Positions 1 to 8,403 of a DNA stretch of 64,000 nt are shown here, piece after piece. The translations under genes were made by a program, and so were the position numbers. This DNA comes from D2472 sp964275585. GTDB lineage: Bacteria > Pseudomonadota > Gammaproteobacteria > Magnimaribacterales > D2472. The notes under the pieces were generated by a model that saw only the letters and a program-made list of their open reading frames with translations, had not been told where the DNA came from and ran no database searches. Numbering within the stretch: the stretch's first letter is position 1; every line of letters starts with the position of its first letter. The stretch is from positions 186,001 to 250,000 of the forward strand of contig CAXYCJ010000015.1 of assembly GCA_964275585.1 (NCBI GenBank), written 5' to 3'.

Positions 1-598
1 CTATGCCTATGGCTCCTTGGGCAGCAGCTGGCAACATTTGATTTTGTGAAAAAATATGAACGTTGGGGTAATCAATCTTCAGTCTATTTAAAGCTGCCTT
101 TGCTACTATGAGCCCATCAAGGTTCTCACTAGTAATTTTACTGATTCTGGTTTGTATATTACCTCTTATAGGAACAATTTCTAGATCTGGATGCATTGCT
201 AGCATTTGTGATTTCCGTCTGGGACCTGAGGTTCCAATTCTGGAATTTTTCCCAAGACCATCAAGCTTAATTCCATCTTTTAGCAGGATTGCATCAGATG
301 TTTCTTCTCGAGATAGAGTCGCTGCAATAGAAAATTTAGGATCGAGCAGAGCCGGCACATCTTTCAGGCTATGAACTGCAATGTCAGCATCATGATTGGA
401 GAGAGCAGTTTCTAGTTTAGAGACAAACAATCCTTTGCCACCAATAAGATGCAAAGGAGTTTCGGTTAAATCTCCCTCTGATTCTATCGGGACAATTTCA
501 CATATGCAGTTAGGCTCAGCTAATTCAAGTAAACTTATAGCCTGATTGGTTTGAAGCAATGCCAAAGGAGAAGTTCTTGTTGCTATCCTAATTTTCAT
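1..598 (-). CDS. hemC: Hydroxymethylbilane synthase (porphobilinogen deaminase), N-terminal part
   Basis: Tetrapyrrole biosynthesis enzyme that polymerises four porphobilinogen molecules into hydroxymethylbilane in the cytoplasm. I read it by translating the minus strand: it starts MKIRIATRTSPLALLQTNQA, the characteristic start of the family, and continues with the HSLKDVP motif and a GTSGPRRKSQ segment, both typical of HemC, where the Lys and Arg residues contact the dipyrromethane cofactor and substrate. About 199 residues are visible of a usual 300-310; the C-terminal domain with the cofactor-binding cysteine lies beyond position 1. Its ATG (598-596) overlaps the rsmD stop codon by four bases, so the two genes are probably co-transcribed and translationally coupled. 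Identification is firm; only the 3' end is missing. Confidence 0.95.
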   Translation of the reverse strand, partial: MKIRIATRTSPLALLQTNQAISLLELAEPNCICEIVPIESEGDLTETPLHLIGGKGLFVSKLETALSNHDADIAVHSLKDVPALLDPKFSIAATLSREETSDAILLKDGIKLDGLGKNSRIGTSGPRRKSQMLAMHPDLEIVPIRGNIQTRISKITSENLDGLIVAKAALNRLKIDYPNVHIFSQNQMLPAAAQGAIGI

Positions 599-1143
599 TG
601 TAAAATCATGAGCCTAACGTCCCCAATCGTTTTATCTTTCAGCACTAGTTGCTTTTTACTGAGCATAATTTCTGTTCGCTTATCCGTTTCTAAATAAATC
701 TTTCCATCAGTAGCTAGAAGATTTTGGGCTCTAATTGCACTAAGTAAACTCTCGTAGTTTACTTGGTCAAAAGGCGGGTCTAAAAAAATAATATCAAATT
801 TACGCTTGTTTGTTTGCATCCATTTTAGCGCTGCACTACAGGCAACCTCACTTTTACTTTGATATTCAAGATGATCAATATTTTTAAGAATATTTTTAAA
901 TAAACTTTTATCCTTCTCAACGAAGGTAACATGCGATGCGCCTCTAGAGAGAGCCTCAAAACCTAATCCTCCAGTGCCTGAAAATAAATCTAAACAAGCT
1001 TTATTTTGTATTTCAAACTGCAACCAACTAAACAGAGTCTCCTTTGCTCTATCAGAGGTAGGTCTTAGGCTTGGAGAAGCTTTAAAAACTATTCGATAGC
1101 TCTTGTTTCTGCCTCCAATTATTCTTATGCTTGTTGTATTCAA
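595..1143 (-). CDS. rsmD: 16S rRNA (guanine(966)-N2)-methyltransferase
   Basis: Methylates N2 of G966 in 16S rRNA of the small subunit using S-adenosylmethionine. The 182-residue length is normal for RsmD. Visible motifs are RIIGG at residues 7-11, an RPT segment at 27-29 that precedes the family's DRAKETLF stretch, the SAM-binding loop DLFSGTGGLG at 52-61, and the catalytic DPPF at 122-125, the N6/N2 amino-methyltransferase signature. It lies upstream of hemC with an ATGA overlap. The 38-bp gap to the divergent flavin reductase gene must hold the promoters for both directions; it contains a TATAAATTATAAC run but no convincing paired -35 box. Confidence 0.95.
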   Translation of the reverse strand: MNTTSIRIIGGRNKSYRIVFKASPSLRPTSDRAKETLFSWLQFEIQNKACLDLFSGTGGLGFEALSRGASHVTFVEKDKSLFKNILKNIDHLEYQSKSEVACSAALKWMQTNKRKFDIIFLDPPFDQVNYESLLSAIRAQNLLATDGKIYLETDKRTEIMLSKKQLVLKDKTIGDVRLMILQ

Positions 1144-1181
1144 TCTAGTAAATTTTTTACAGAGTATAAATTATAACGCCA

Positions 1182-1646
1182 ATGCCAAAAGAACAATTTT
1201 TAAATGCTATGAGATTTTTAGCATCATCTGTAAGCGTCGTTGCAGCCAAAGATTCTAATGGCAAACTTTACGCCATGACCGCTTCATCTGTGACTTCATT
1301 GACGGTCGAGCCACCAGCCATACTTGTATGTGTTAATAAAGGTGCAAGCATTCACGATGTCCTAACACCTGGCAGTGATCTTTGCATTAATATTTTGAGC
1401 AAGGATCAGCAAGATATTTCAAATCTTTGTAGCTCCAAAGACTCTGAATCTCAAAGGTTTACTAATGACCATTGGAATACAGAAGAGACACCATTTTTGA
1501 AAGATGCCCAGTCCAATATTTTCAGCCAAGTGGATGAAGTAATTGGTTATAACTCCCATTCAATTATTATTGCAAAAGTACTGCATGCTCAAAGTGCAGA
1601 TTCATTTGATGGCTTAATTTATGCAGATGGAGGATATTTAGCTTGA
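1182..1646 (+). CDS. Flavin reductase-like domain protein (FMN-binding split barrel)
   Basis: A 154-residue protein of the flavin reductase / DIM6-NTAB family, which binds FMN and often supplies reduced flavin to a partner monooxygenase. The start (FLNAMRFLASSVSVVAA), the segment TASSVTSLTVEPPAILVCVN and the motif NILSKDQQDIS match the usual family order: nucleotide-binding strand, T-A-(S/N)-S-(V/F) flavin loop, then the conserved N-(V/I)-L helix start. The C-terminus (DGLIYADGGYLA) corresponds to the usual PLLYHRGGY strand. No monooxygenase partner is adjacent, so the physiological substrate is unknown. The stop codon overlaps the TTG start of the next gene, indicating coupling. No Shine-Dalgarno sequence is visible before the ATG. 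Confidence 0.8.
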   Translation: MPKEQFLNAMRFLASSVSVVAAKDSNGKLYAMTASSVTSLTVEPPAILVCVNKGASIHDVLTPGSDLCINILSKDQQDISNLCSSKDSESQRFTNDHWNTEETPFLKDAQSNIFSQVDEVIGYNSHSIIIAKVLHAQSADSFDGLIYADGGYLA

Positions 1647-2056
1647 TCCGATTATTATTGTCACTCTCACTGTTTTTTGCTAATGGATTAATTGCTCTTG
1701 AATTAAGCAAAGGCTCTGCAGCAGCAGCAGTGTATTTTATTACCCCGGCAAATGACGATATTATTTCAGGCGAAGTTATTGTCAAATTTGGCCTTCAAAA
1801 TTTTGGAGTTTCTCCAGCAGGATTAAATGTTAATGGAACAGGCCACCACCATTTAGTTATTGATGATGATTTGCCCAACATGGATCAGCCAATTCCAGCA
1901 GATAAAAATCATATTCATTTTGGAAAAGGTCAAACGGAAGTCAAGTTAGAGCTTGAGCCTGGTCTTCATACTTTGCAACTTCTGCTTGGAGATTATCGGC
2001 ATATTCCGCATAACCCACCGATATACTCAAACAAAATTAAGATTGTTGTTAAATAG
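1643..2056 (+). CDS. DUF4399 secreted protein
   Basis: A 137-residue protein starting at TTG 1643, inside the stop of the preceding gene. Residues 1-18 form a hydrophobic signal peptide (RLLLSLSLFFANGLIA), so the mature protein is probably periplasmic. The body carries the DUF4399 pattern: VYFITPANDDIISG, then a GTGHHHLVIDDD segment with three consecutive histidines followed by acidic residues, and a LEPGLHTLQLLLGDYRHIPH end. The His/Asp cluster looks like a possible metal site, but no function has been established for the domain that I know of. It converges on the tetR gene with only a 5-bp gap. The family assignment is good; the role is unknown. Confidence 0.75.
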   Translation: MIRLLLSLSLFFANGLIALELSKGSAAAAVYFITPANDDIISGEVIVKFGLQNFGVSPAGLNVNGTGHHHLVIDDDLPNMDQPIPADKNHIHFGKGQTEVKLELEPGLHTLQLLLGDYRHIPHNPPIYSNKIKIVVK

Positions 2057-2061
2057 ATTTC

Positions 2062-2667
2062 TTAGGATTCAAGTGCTGAAATTAAAAAACTTCTAATATC
2101 GTTTCTAACTAAACCCATGGCATTGCCAGCTTTTGTGTCAATTGATGAATCTGCATCAAGATTCTCATTTCTTAGCAAGCCAACCAAGCCATGCACCAGC
2201 GCCCAATGATGAATACATTTTAGGTCTAAGTCTTTTTCTGATATGCCAGGATATAATTCAGCCAATATATGAACTAATTCCTCAAAAGTACCCTTGGCAC
2301 TGTTTAATAATTCTGGGAATTCATTTTTATCAATTACTGGACTGTGCATTAAATCATAGGTATTTCTTTTTGATAGCCCAAACTCAATATAGGCTTGCGC
2401 CATTTCTAAAAACCTATCTCTTGTGGACAATGCTTTTTTCGCGGTAGAAGCATTATGTAAAATTTCTTTTAATTCTGTAAATCCACGTGTAGATACTTCA
2501 GCCAATAAAGATTCTTTGGTTTTAAAATGTCTGTAGGGAGCGGTTTGGGATACCTTAGCCTCCTTTGCAATCGATCTAAGGCTCATACGATCATGTCCAT
2601 TTGCCTCGCAAATAATGCAAGCGCTGGATATCAGCTCTTCTTTTAGGTTTCCATGATGATATTTCAT
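2062..2667 (-). CDS. TetR/AcrR family transcriptional repressor with WHG C-terminal domain
   Basis: A 201-residue regulator. The N-terminal TetR DNA-binding domain has its helix-turn-helix at about residues 29-49 (SLRSIAKEAKVSQTAPYRHF), ending in the family's Y-R-H-F recognition helix. The C-terminal ligand and dimerisation region contains a W-x-x-x-H-G segment at about 154-160 (WALVHGL), typical of the WHG-type TetR C-terminal domain. It is transcribed divergently from the RND efflux genes. The 89 bp between the two start codons hold two near-perfect palindromes, so it most likely represses the pump and itself and is released by a pump substrate. The ligand cannot be predicted from sequence. 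Confidence 0.9.
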   Translation of the reverse strand: MKYHHGNLKEELISSACIICEANGHDRMSLRSIAKEAKVSQTAPYRHFKTKESLLAEVSTRGFTELKEILHNASTAKKALSTRDRFLEMAQAYIEFGLSKRNTYDLMHSPVIDKNEFPELLNSAKGTFEELVHILAELYPGISEKDLDLKCIHHWALVHGLVGLLRNENLDADSSIDTKAGNAMGLVRNDIRSFLISALES

Positions 2668-2681
2668 TTTTTATTCATTCT

Positions 2682-2700
2682 ATGTTGACAGTGTTAACAT
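2682..2700. promoter_or_regulatory. TetR operator O1 (palindrome)
   Basis: The 19-bp sequence ATGTTGACAGTGTTAACAT is an inverted repeat with 8 of 9 half-site positions complementary around a central G. It lies just upstream of the tetR start codon. The -35 hexamer TTGACA of the predicted efflux promoter (2685-2690) is embedded in its left half. Confidence 0.8.
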
Positions 2701-2713
2701 GATTATGTATGTT
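2685..2713 (+). promoter_or_regulatory. Predicted sigma-70 promoter of the RND efflux operon
   Basis: A consensus -35 TTGACA (2685-2690), a 17-bp spacer and a -10 TATGTT (2708-2713, 4 of 6 matches). Each hexamer lies in one of the two operator palindromes. Transcription would begin near 2720, which places the ATG at 2709 upstream of the message and favours the ATG at 2757 as the true start of the adaptor gene. Confidence 0.65.
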
Positions 2714-2727
2714 GACACTGATAACAT
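2709..2727. promoter_or_regulatory. TetR operator O2 (palindrome)
   Basis: The 19-bp sequence ATGTTGACACTGATAACAT is a second copy of the O1 palindrome, 27 bp downstream start to start. Its left half is identical to that of O1; 7 of 9 half-site positions are complementary. The predicted -10 hexamer of the efflux promoter (2708-2713) overlaps its left half, so a bound dimer would cover the polymerase site. Confidence 0.78.
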
Positions 2728-2756
2728 TAGATAATTTTCCTGCTTTAGTCAAACTT

Positions 2757-3752
2757 ATGAAAAAAATAATATTTACCATAGCTCTGTCTATATATCTGCC
2801 TTTATTATCAGGAGAGGGCTCATCGCTCGAGATCATGACTATTGAGATGCAAGAATCTTATAAATCTACACAAAGATTTCCAGGCAAGATATTGCCCTTG
2901 AACTATTCAAAGTTGTCTTTTGAGATACCCGGAAAGATATCTCAAGTTATGGTTGATATTGGTGATGCTGTAGAGAATAACCAAATTCTTGCCTTTCTAG
3001 ATCCTTCAGAAATGCAGGCAAATTTAAATCAAGCTTTGGCTAGATATGATTTAGCTTCACAAGCATTAATCAGATTTCAAGACCTTAAAGAGAAAGGCTT
3101 TATTTCTAATCAAGAGTTAGATAGAGCTAACTCAGAATTTTTAGTCGCTAAGGCGCAAGCAGATCTTTACAGAGTGAAATTAGAGCAAACGAAAATACGT
3201 GCTCCTTTTTCTGGGTTCATTCAAAATAGGTTTCTAGATTCAGGCACGGTGATAAGTCCTGGCATTCCAATCATAGAGATTATCGACTCTACAAGTGTCG
3301 AGGCTCATGTATCTATTCCTGCTAGTGTCATTGAGAGTTTAGATGTAGGTACTCAATATAACTTTTCCATTAATAACAAAATATTTCCTGCGACTTTAAA
3401 ACGTTTTTCACAAATGAGTAATCAGGGTTCTAATAATAGACTGTGTATTTTTGAATTTAAGAAATTTATCAATCCAGGATCTATTTCCTACCTAGAACTT
3501 CAGCAGACTACAATTAAAAAGGGTGCCTGGGTTCCATTGAAATCTTTATCTCAAGGAACTCAAGGTCTGTGGAATTTATATACAGTCACTCAAGATATAA
3601 GTGGTCAATATCTAGTGTCAAAGCAGATAGTTGAAATTATTCATATCGAAGGAGCTGCTGCATTTATTAACGGAACTATTTCAACTGGAGATATGGTTGC
3701 AGCGGGTGGAGCCTCAAAGGTAATTGAGAGCGAAATTCTAAGAGTGCAATAA
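2757..3752 (+). CDS. RND efflux periplasmic adaptor (membrane fusion protein)
   Basis: Periplasmic adaptor of a tripartite RND pump, linking the inner-membrane transporter to an outer-membrane channel. I place the start at ATG 2757, giving 331 residues, rather than at the in-frame ATG 2709. The earlier ATG lies inside operator O2 and upstream of the probable transcription start, whereas 2757 begins a clean signal peptide (KKIIFTIALSIYLPLLSG). The HlyD-type order is visible: a lipoyl half-domain (LSFEIPGKISQVMVDIGDAV), a helical hairpin (ALARYDLASQALIRFQDLKEKG), the second lipoyl half (KIRAPFSGFI), then beta-barrel and membrane-proximal regions. It ends 4 bp before the transporter gene. No outer-membrane TolC-like gene lies in the window, so the channel is presumably encoded elsewhere. 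Confidence 0.9.
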   Translation: MKKIIFTIALSIYLPLLSGEGSSLEIMTIEMQESYKSTQRFPGKILPLNYSKLSFEIPGKISQVMVDIGDAVENNQILAFLDPSEMQANLNQALARYDLASQALIRFQDLKEKGFISNQELDRANSEFLVAKAQADLYRVKLEQTKIRAPFSGFIQNRFLDSGTVISPGIPIIEIIDSTSVEAHVSIPASVIESLDVGTQYNFSINNKIFPATLKRFSQMSNQGSNNRLCIFEFKKFINPGSISYLELQQTTIKKGAWVPLKSLSQGTQGLWNLYTVTQDISGQYLVSKQIVEIIHIEGAAAFINGTISTGDMVAAGGASKVIESEILRVQ

Positions 3753-3756
3753 GGCT

Positions 3757-6700
3757 ATGCTGCTTTTAAAAATTCTATTTGATAGACCAAGGATTTTTGC
3801 TCTCTTATTGGTATTTATTTTCTTATCAGGGATATTTTCTTTAAATACCGTCTCTAGGCAAGAGAATCCCGAGCTTGCTGAACGCTGGGCAGTTATTCAA
3901 ACTGTTTATCCTGGAGCCTCACCCGCAAGAATAGAATCTCAAGTTTTGGAGCCAATGGAGGCAAAGCTTCGGGAGCTATATGAGCTAAAGGACATTATCT
4001 CTTTCTCCCAGCAAGGGTTTGGAACCACCGTCATGGAGATTAAATCTGAAGTACCTCCAGGCCCATTAATTGATCAAGTTTGGTCAGACGTGCAAAGCAA
4101 AATAGATCAATCTAGCTTTTTGCTTCCAGCTGCAGTAAAGCCACAATTACTAAGAACTGCTGGGCCGCCCACTACTTTGCTCTTCGCATTAACCTGGAAT
4201 GGAGAGGGTGAAACTCCTTTAATATTATTGTCCAGAGTGGCTGATGATCTGCGTCAAACTCTTGCATACCAGGGAGGCTCTGATAAAAGTTATGTTTTTG
4301 GGGCGGCAGATGAGGAAGTATTGGTTGAAATAGATAATGCTAAGCTCTCTGCTTTGGGGTTGAGCTTTCAAGAGGTTGGAAGAGTGCTGTCATCGCTCGA
4401 TGCAAGCCAGCCCATTGGTCAGATATCTCAAGGTGGGCAAGAAGTATTAATTAAAACTAAAGATAATTTAACCAGTTTAAACCAAGTCTCGAATTTACCT
4501 ATTAAGGTAATCAATGAGTTTGAAATTATCCGCCTCGGAGATATTGCCACTGTGTCCAAGAATCCTAGAAATCCTCCAGAGGAGTTAACTTTATTTAATG
4601 GAAAAAAAGCAGTTTTAGTTGATATAAGAGGAGCTTTTAGTCAAAGAGTAGATTTATATGCAGATGAAATTGAAGAAACTGTTAATCAATTTAAATCTCA
4701 ATTGCCTCCAGAAATAAAAATAGAAAAAATTTATGATGAATCTTATTACTTCAATCAAAAATTTAATAATTTATATTCCAGCATTCTCTTCGCAACCTTT
4801 ATTGTTATTGGAATTAGTTACTTTCTATTAGGTTTTAAGTCTGCGCTGATTGTAGGATCTGTTATACCCTTAACAATATTTTCAGTCTTGTTGGGATGCA
4901 AGTTATTAGGATTGCCCTTGCATCAAACATCCATGACAGGAATTATTATTGCGCTAGGCTTGCTAATAGACAATGCAATTATTGTCGTTGAAGATTTTAA
5001 GTATCGGCGTCGCTTAGGCCATTCATTGCAAGAGGCCTCATTTGAAAGCTTTCACCATCTTTGGGTGCCGCTTGCCGCAGCAACTGCAACAACTGCCTTA
5101 GCATTTTTTCCAATTGCAGCCGGGTCAGGCCCAAGCTCTGAATTTGTTGGAGGCATGGCAAAGACCGTTATCTTATCTATTACATCCTCCCTTTTTCTTG
5201 CTCTATTTGTTGTTCCAGTTCTGCTTAATTACATGGAAAAAATCAAGCTCTTCAAAAAAGATATTTACTCAGGAACTGGCTACTCTAATAAAAAACTATT
5301 AAAGCGATACAGAGAACTTTTAATTTGGTCATATGCCTTTCCCAAAAGAGCCATCATGATTTCCATGGCCTTGCCTTTACTAGGGTTTCTAATGTTCCCG
5401 TTCTTAAAAGCAGATTTCTTTCCCGAATTAGACAGAAATATGTTCAAAGTTTTTATTGAACTGCCCCAAAATTCAAACACCAGAACAACTGAGCAGAGAG
5501 TTTTAGAAATTAGAGAATCTATTGCTCAAACAGGACTTGGTCAAGATGACATTTGGTTTGTGGGCAGAAGATTGCCCAGAATTTTATATAACGTTATCGG
5601 AGGTGACTCTGGTTTAGGTAGCAATAATATAGCTCAAGGTGTTTATTTTGCTTCCTCTTACAAGGAGATGATGGCTGCTCTGCCTGCGCTTGCAAAAAGG
5701 ATAACAGGAGAAAATCCTGACTTAAAAATTGTTATTGATAAATTTTCATCCGGACCTCCAGTAGACTCAGCTGTTGAGTTTAGTATCGATGGGCCGGATC
5801 TCACAGTTCTTATGGCTCTAGGCAAGAAACTTGAGTTAATTATTAGAGAAGCGCCCGACGTATATTTAACAATAAGTGAACTTTCGCAAAGCTCTAAGAA
5901 TCTTGAATTTAAATTTGATGAATCTTCTCTCATACTTAACTCTATTCCTGGTGAATTTTTCCTCAATGAATTAGCAATCGCTAGTGAGGGTTTTGTTATT
6001 GGCAATATGTTAGATGGAAATAAAGAGGTCCCAATTAAAATAAAAGGTACTTCTGAAGACTTAATCGAATCAACACAGTATTTATCGATGCCAGCTAATG
6101 ATGGTTTTGATTACACATCAAGTTATGGTGATTTTGAAGTAACCAATCAAGCAAACTTTATTTCGCGAGATGCAGGCAAAAGGCAGAACACAGTATCTGC
6201 TTGGATTTGGCCTAAATTACTGCCGTCTGATACAGAAACTTTTCTGAAAGAAAAAATAAAAGTTTTTGAGTCAGAGCTGCCGCCTGGTTATATTCTTGAG
6301 CAAGGCGGAGAGGCAGATGCTAGAGCTGAATCGCAATCAAATATTTTTTCTTCAGTAATTCTGTTCTTTGTTCTTATTGTTATAGCGCTGGTCTCGGCGT
6401 TAAATTCTTTTAAGCAGGCAGGCTTAATCCTGAGTGTTGCTATTTGGTGTACCGGTCTAGCATTTTTGGGTTTGACTCTTGGGCAGGCAAATTTTGGATT
6501 TATTGGTTTGGTTGGAGCCATTGGCCTAACCGGATTATCAATCAATGATTCTATCGTGGTCCTTTCTCATATAAAGGAAGCCAATGCCAATTCACCATTA
6601 GACAAAGAGAGCTTGGTAGAAGTTGTCATTCGCTCAACCCGTCACGTTGTAACTACATCAGCAACAACAATCGGTGGATTTCTTCCGTTGCTCTTAACCA

Positions 6701-6810
6701 GTATATTTTTTAAACCTTTGGCGTGGGCAATGGCCGGTGGAATTATTGGCTCTGCCATCATTGCATTATTTTATATCCCTGCCTGTTATGCTATTTCTAA
6801 AAAGTTATAA
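3757..6810 (+). CDS. RND superfamily efflux transporter, inner-membrane subunit
   Basis: Proton-driven inner-membrane pump of 1017 residues, the usual length for the AcrB/HAE family. It has the expected duplicated layout: TM1 near residues 12-30, a first large periplasmic domain, TM2-TM6 around 340-490, TM7 near 535, a second periplasmic loop, and TM8-TM12 from about 865 to the end. The porter-domain phrase VYPGASPARIESQVLEPME is typical. In TM4 the motif reads GLLIDNAIIVVED: Asp405 is kept, but the second Asp of the AcrB pair is Asn406. In TM10 the AcrB lysine position reads Asn930, followed by Asp931. This altered charge relay suggests a divergent subfamily. Substrate is not predictable. 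Likely co-transcribed with the adaptor and controlled by the divergent TetR. Confidence 0.93.
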   Translation: MLLLKILFDRPRIFALLLVFIFLSGIFSLNTVSRQENPELAERWAVIQTVYPGASPARIESQVLEPMEAKLRELYELKDIISFSQQGFGTTVMEIKSEVPPGPLIDQVWSDVQSKIDQSSFLLPAAVKPQLLRTAGPPTTLLFALTWNGEGETPLILLSRVADDLRQTLAYQGGSDKSYVFGAADEEVLVEIDNAKLSALGLSFQEVGRVLSSLDASQPIGQISQGGQEVLIKTKDNLTSLNQVSNLPIKVINEFEIIRLGDIATVSKNPRNPPEELTLFNGKKAVLVDIRGAFSQRVDLYADEIEETVNQFKSQLPPEIKIEKIYDESYYFNQKFNNLYSSILFATFIVIGISYFLLGFKSALIVGSVIPLTIFSVLLGCKLLGLPLHQTSMTGIIIALGLLIDNAIIVVEDFKYRRRLGHSLQEASFESFHHLWVPLAAATATTALAFFPIAAGSGPSSEFVGGMAKTVILSITSSLFLALFVVPVLLNYMEKIKLFKKDIYSGTGYSNKKLLKRYRELLIWSYAFPKRAIMISMALPLLGFLMFPFLKADFFPELDRNMFKVFIELPQNSNTRTTEQRVLEIRESIAQTGLGQDDIWFVGRRLPRILYNVIGGDSGLGSNNIAQGVYFASSYKEMMAALPALAKRITGENPDLKIVIDKFSSGPPVDSAVEFSIDGPDLTVLMALGKKLELIIREAPDVYLTISELSQSSKNLEFKFDESSLILNSIPGEFFLNELAIASEGFVIGNMLDGNKEVPIKIKGTSEDLIESTQYLSMPANDGFDYTSSYGDFEVTNQANFISRDAGKRQNTVSAWIWPKLLPSDTETFLKEKIKVFESELPPGYILEQGGEADARAESQSNIFSSVILFFVLIVIALVSALNSFKQAGLILSVAIWCTGLAFLGLTLGQANFGFIGLVGAIGLTGLSINDSIVVLSHIKEANANSPLDKESLVEVVIRSTRHVVTTSATTIGGFLPLLLTSIFFKPLAWAMAGGIIGSAIIALFYIPACYAISKKL

Positions 6811-6838
6811 AATTTAGTTCTTAGAAGAGAGGAAGTTA

Positions 6839-7108
6839 ATGAAGTTATATATGGTGCATGTAGGATTTTATGATGTTGAGGTGGGAGAGGGGATATACGA
6901 ATCTCACATGAATTTTTTTATTGCTGCGAGCAATGCAAAATCTGCGAAGAAAAAAACTTTTAATTTGGAGCAATTCAAGAATAAAAAAATGCACATAGAT
7001 GGAATTAAAGAGATTTCTGATGTGGAAGGTTATAAAGTGATTTTAGAAAAAAGCTCTAATAAAAATAAATCCAAGGTATATTCTTACAACGAATCAAAAA
7101 AATTATAG
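6839..7108 (+). CDS. Small DUF1543-like protein
   Basis: An 89-residue soluble protein. The N-terminus KLYMVHVGFYDVEVGEG, the ESHMNFFIAAS segment and the later KKMHIDGIKEISDVEGYKV stretch resemble the DUF1543 pattern as I remember it (a short strand, an H-x-x-x-F-F/V segment, then a H-L/I-D ... D-G-Y stretch). It is preceded by an AGAGAGGAAG ribosome binding sequence and lies 28 bp after the RND gene, so it may share that transcript. The C-terminal 20 residues are Lys/Asn/Ser-rich and probably disordered. Function is not established; the family assignment is tentative. Confidence 0.6.
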   Translation: MKLYMVHVGFYDVEVGEGIYESHMNFFIAASNAKSAKKKTFNLEQFKNKKMHIDGIKEISDVEGYKVILEKSSNKNKSKVYSYNESKKL

Positions 7109-7138
7109 CTATCAGATAGCCAGAGCTTGGGGGTAAGG

Positions 7139-7660
7139 ATGAGAAGAATAATCACAGGTCATAACAAATTCGGTAAATCAATTATTACCATTGATGGTCC
7201 ACCAGCTTGCTCCATCGGCGAGGATGTGGGGGGTTTGTTTGAGGTTTGGAATACTGATGGCAAATCAATAGACACAACAGATGAAATTGATAGAGCAGAT
7301 TCAGAGATCCTATTATCACCTCCTGACGACGGCACTAAATTTAGATATTTTCAAATCAACCCAACCCCAGCGGGAATTCCGATAGAAGCTCTTCAGGATT
7401 TAGCAGCGCAAGCCTTTGCAAGCATTGGGGCAGCACATCACAGGGTTGATACCTCGAAGCATCCCGCAATGCACAAGACCAATACCATTGATTACATTAT
7501 TTTACTTAAAGGAGATGTAACACTTTTGCTTGATGAAGATGAGGTTAGGCTTAAGCCTCATGATGTAGTTGTTCAAAGAGGAACCAACCATGCTTGGGTA
7601 AATAATGGTCAAGACCCTGCCTTGTTGATTGCAGTTTTAATTGATAGTGAATTAAGGTAA
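7139..7660 (+). CDS. Cupin domain protein
   Basis: A 173-residue cupin. I chose ATG 7139 over the upstream in-frame TTG at 7127 because the G-rich Shine-Dalgarno sequence (GGGGGTAAGG) lies between them and because homologues I recall begin RR-(I/V)-(I/V)-TGH, as here. The conserved beta-barrel lies near residues 100-165: a HPAMHKTNTIDYIILLKGDV stretch, then HDVVVQRGTNHAWVNNGQDP. The second motif (G-T-N-H-A-W) has the metal-binding His, and the first supplies His and Asp/Tyr residues. Proteins of this layout are often annotated as cupins of unknown substrate next to hydrolases and dioxygenases. It converges on the glutamine amidotransferase gene. Confidence 0.8.
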   Translation: MRRIITGHNKFGKSIITIDGPPACSIGEDVGGLFEVWNTDGKSIDTTDEIDRADSEILLSPPDDGTKFRYFQINPTPAGIPIEALQDLAAQAFASIGAAHHRVDTSKHPAMHKTNTIDYIILLKGDVTLLLDEDEVRLKPHDVVVQRGTNHAWVNNGQDPALLIAVLIDSELR

Positions 7661-7698
7661 TCCTCTTTCAGGATTGATCATGAGGTCAATAAGACGTT

Positions 7699-8403
7699 TT
7701 AATCTTTTTTAAGAAATTTCAAGATCCAATCTGTGACCTTAGCATTCTCAGTTTTTTCTTTGAGAGAATCGGATGCCTTCAAATATCTATCTTCTCCCAA
7801 TATACTCCTTCGCATTTCAAGTAAGTCCTTTGCATAAGCTACATCAAACTCAACGTGTCCCTGAAAGCTTAAAATATGATCCTCAATTGTCAACATAGCA
7901 ACAGGGCAATTTTTGCAACTTGCCAGCAAAATACTTTCCCGAGGTATCTTTAACACTTGATCTTGATGATTATAAATAAGATTGAATTCTTGCTGAGCAC
8001 TTCCAAATAAAACAGTATTTTTTTTTAAGATCGCTCCATGAACTCCAACGTGCCACCCACCATTAGATCTCTCAACTTTTCCGCCAAGAGCTTCAGCGAT
8101 GAGTTGATGGCCAAAGCATATACCAATTAATTTCTTTTGATGTTGATGAAGAGAACGAACAAAGATTTTGAGCTCATTTACCCAAGGTATATCATCAAAG
8201 GCGCTAACTTTACTTCCAGTAATTAAATAAGCGTCACACTCATCTAGGGCAGTGGGATAATCTCCAGATTGCACTTCATAGCTATGAATTTGAAGATTTG
8301 GATCAGCCTGCAAGAGCACATTTCTAAACATCGCTGGATATTGTCCATACTTTGTGTCAAATTCAGTCTTAAGAGTATCTGTATTTAAAATTCCAATTCT
8401 CAT
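7699..8403 (-). CDS. Class I glutamine amidotransferase-like protein
   Basis: A 234-residue stand-alone GATase1 domain. The nucleophile elbow GICFGHQ places the catalytic Cys at residue 96, and the LSFQGHVEF motif supplies His183 and Glu185, so the full catalytic triad is present. Stand-alone proteins of this family (related to the amidotransferase domain of GMP synthase) include gamma-glutamyl peptide or polyamine hydrolases, and many are simply annotated GMP synthase-like. It lacks the ATP-pyrophosphatase domain, so it is not GuaA. Its start codon is divergent from that of the symporter gene and shares the same CATG tetranucleotide (8401-8404). Confidence 0.85.
   Translation of the reverse strand: MRIGILNTDTLKTEFDTKYGQYPAMFRNVLLQADPNLQIHSYEVQSGDYPTALDECDAYLITGSKVSAFDDIPWVNELKIFVRSLHQHQKKLIGICFGHQLIAEALGGKVERSNGGWHVGVHGAILKKNTVLFGSAQQEFNLIYNHQDQVLKIPRESILLASCKNCPVAMLTIEDHILSFQGHVEFDVAYAKDLLEMRRSILGEDRYLKASDSLKEKTENAKVTDWILKFLKKD

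Noticed and set aside
108..374. 88-codon plus-strand frame at the window start
   Set aside because: It is the antisense shadow of hemC, whose minus-strand protein is clearly recognisable.
2709..2756. In-frame ATG 16 codons upstream of the adaptor start
   Set aside because: It lies inside operator O2 and upstream of the likely transcription start; the ATG at 2757 begins a proper signal peptide.
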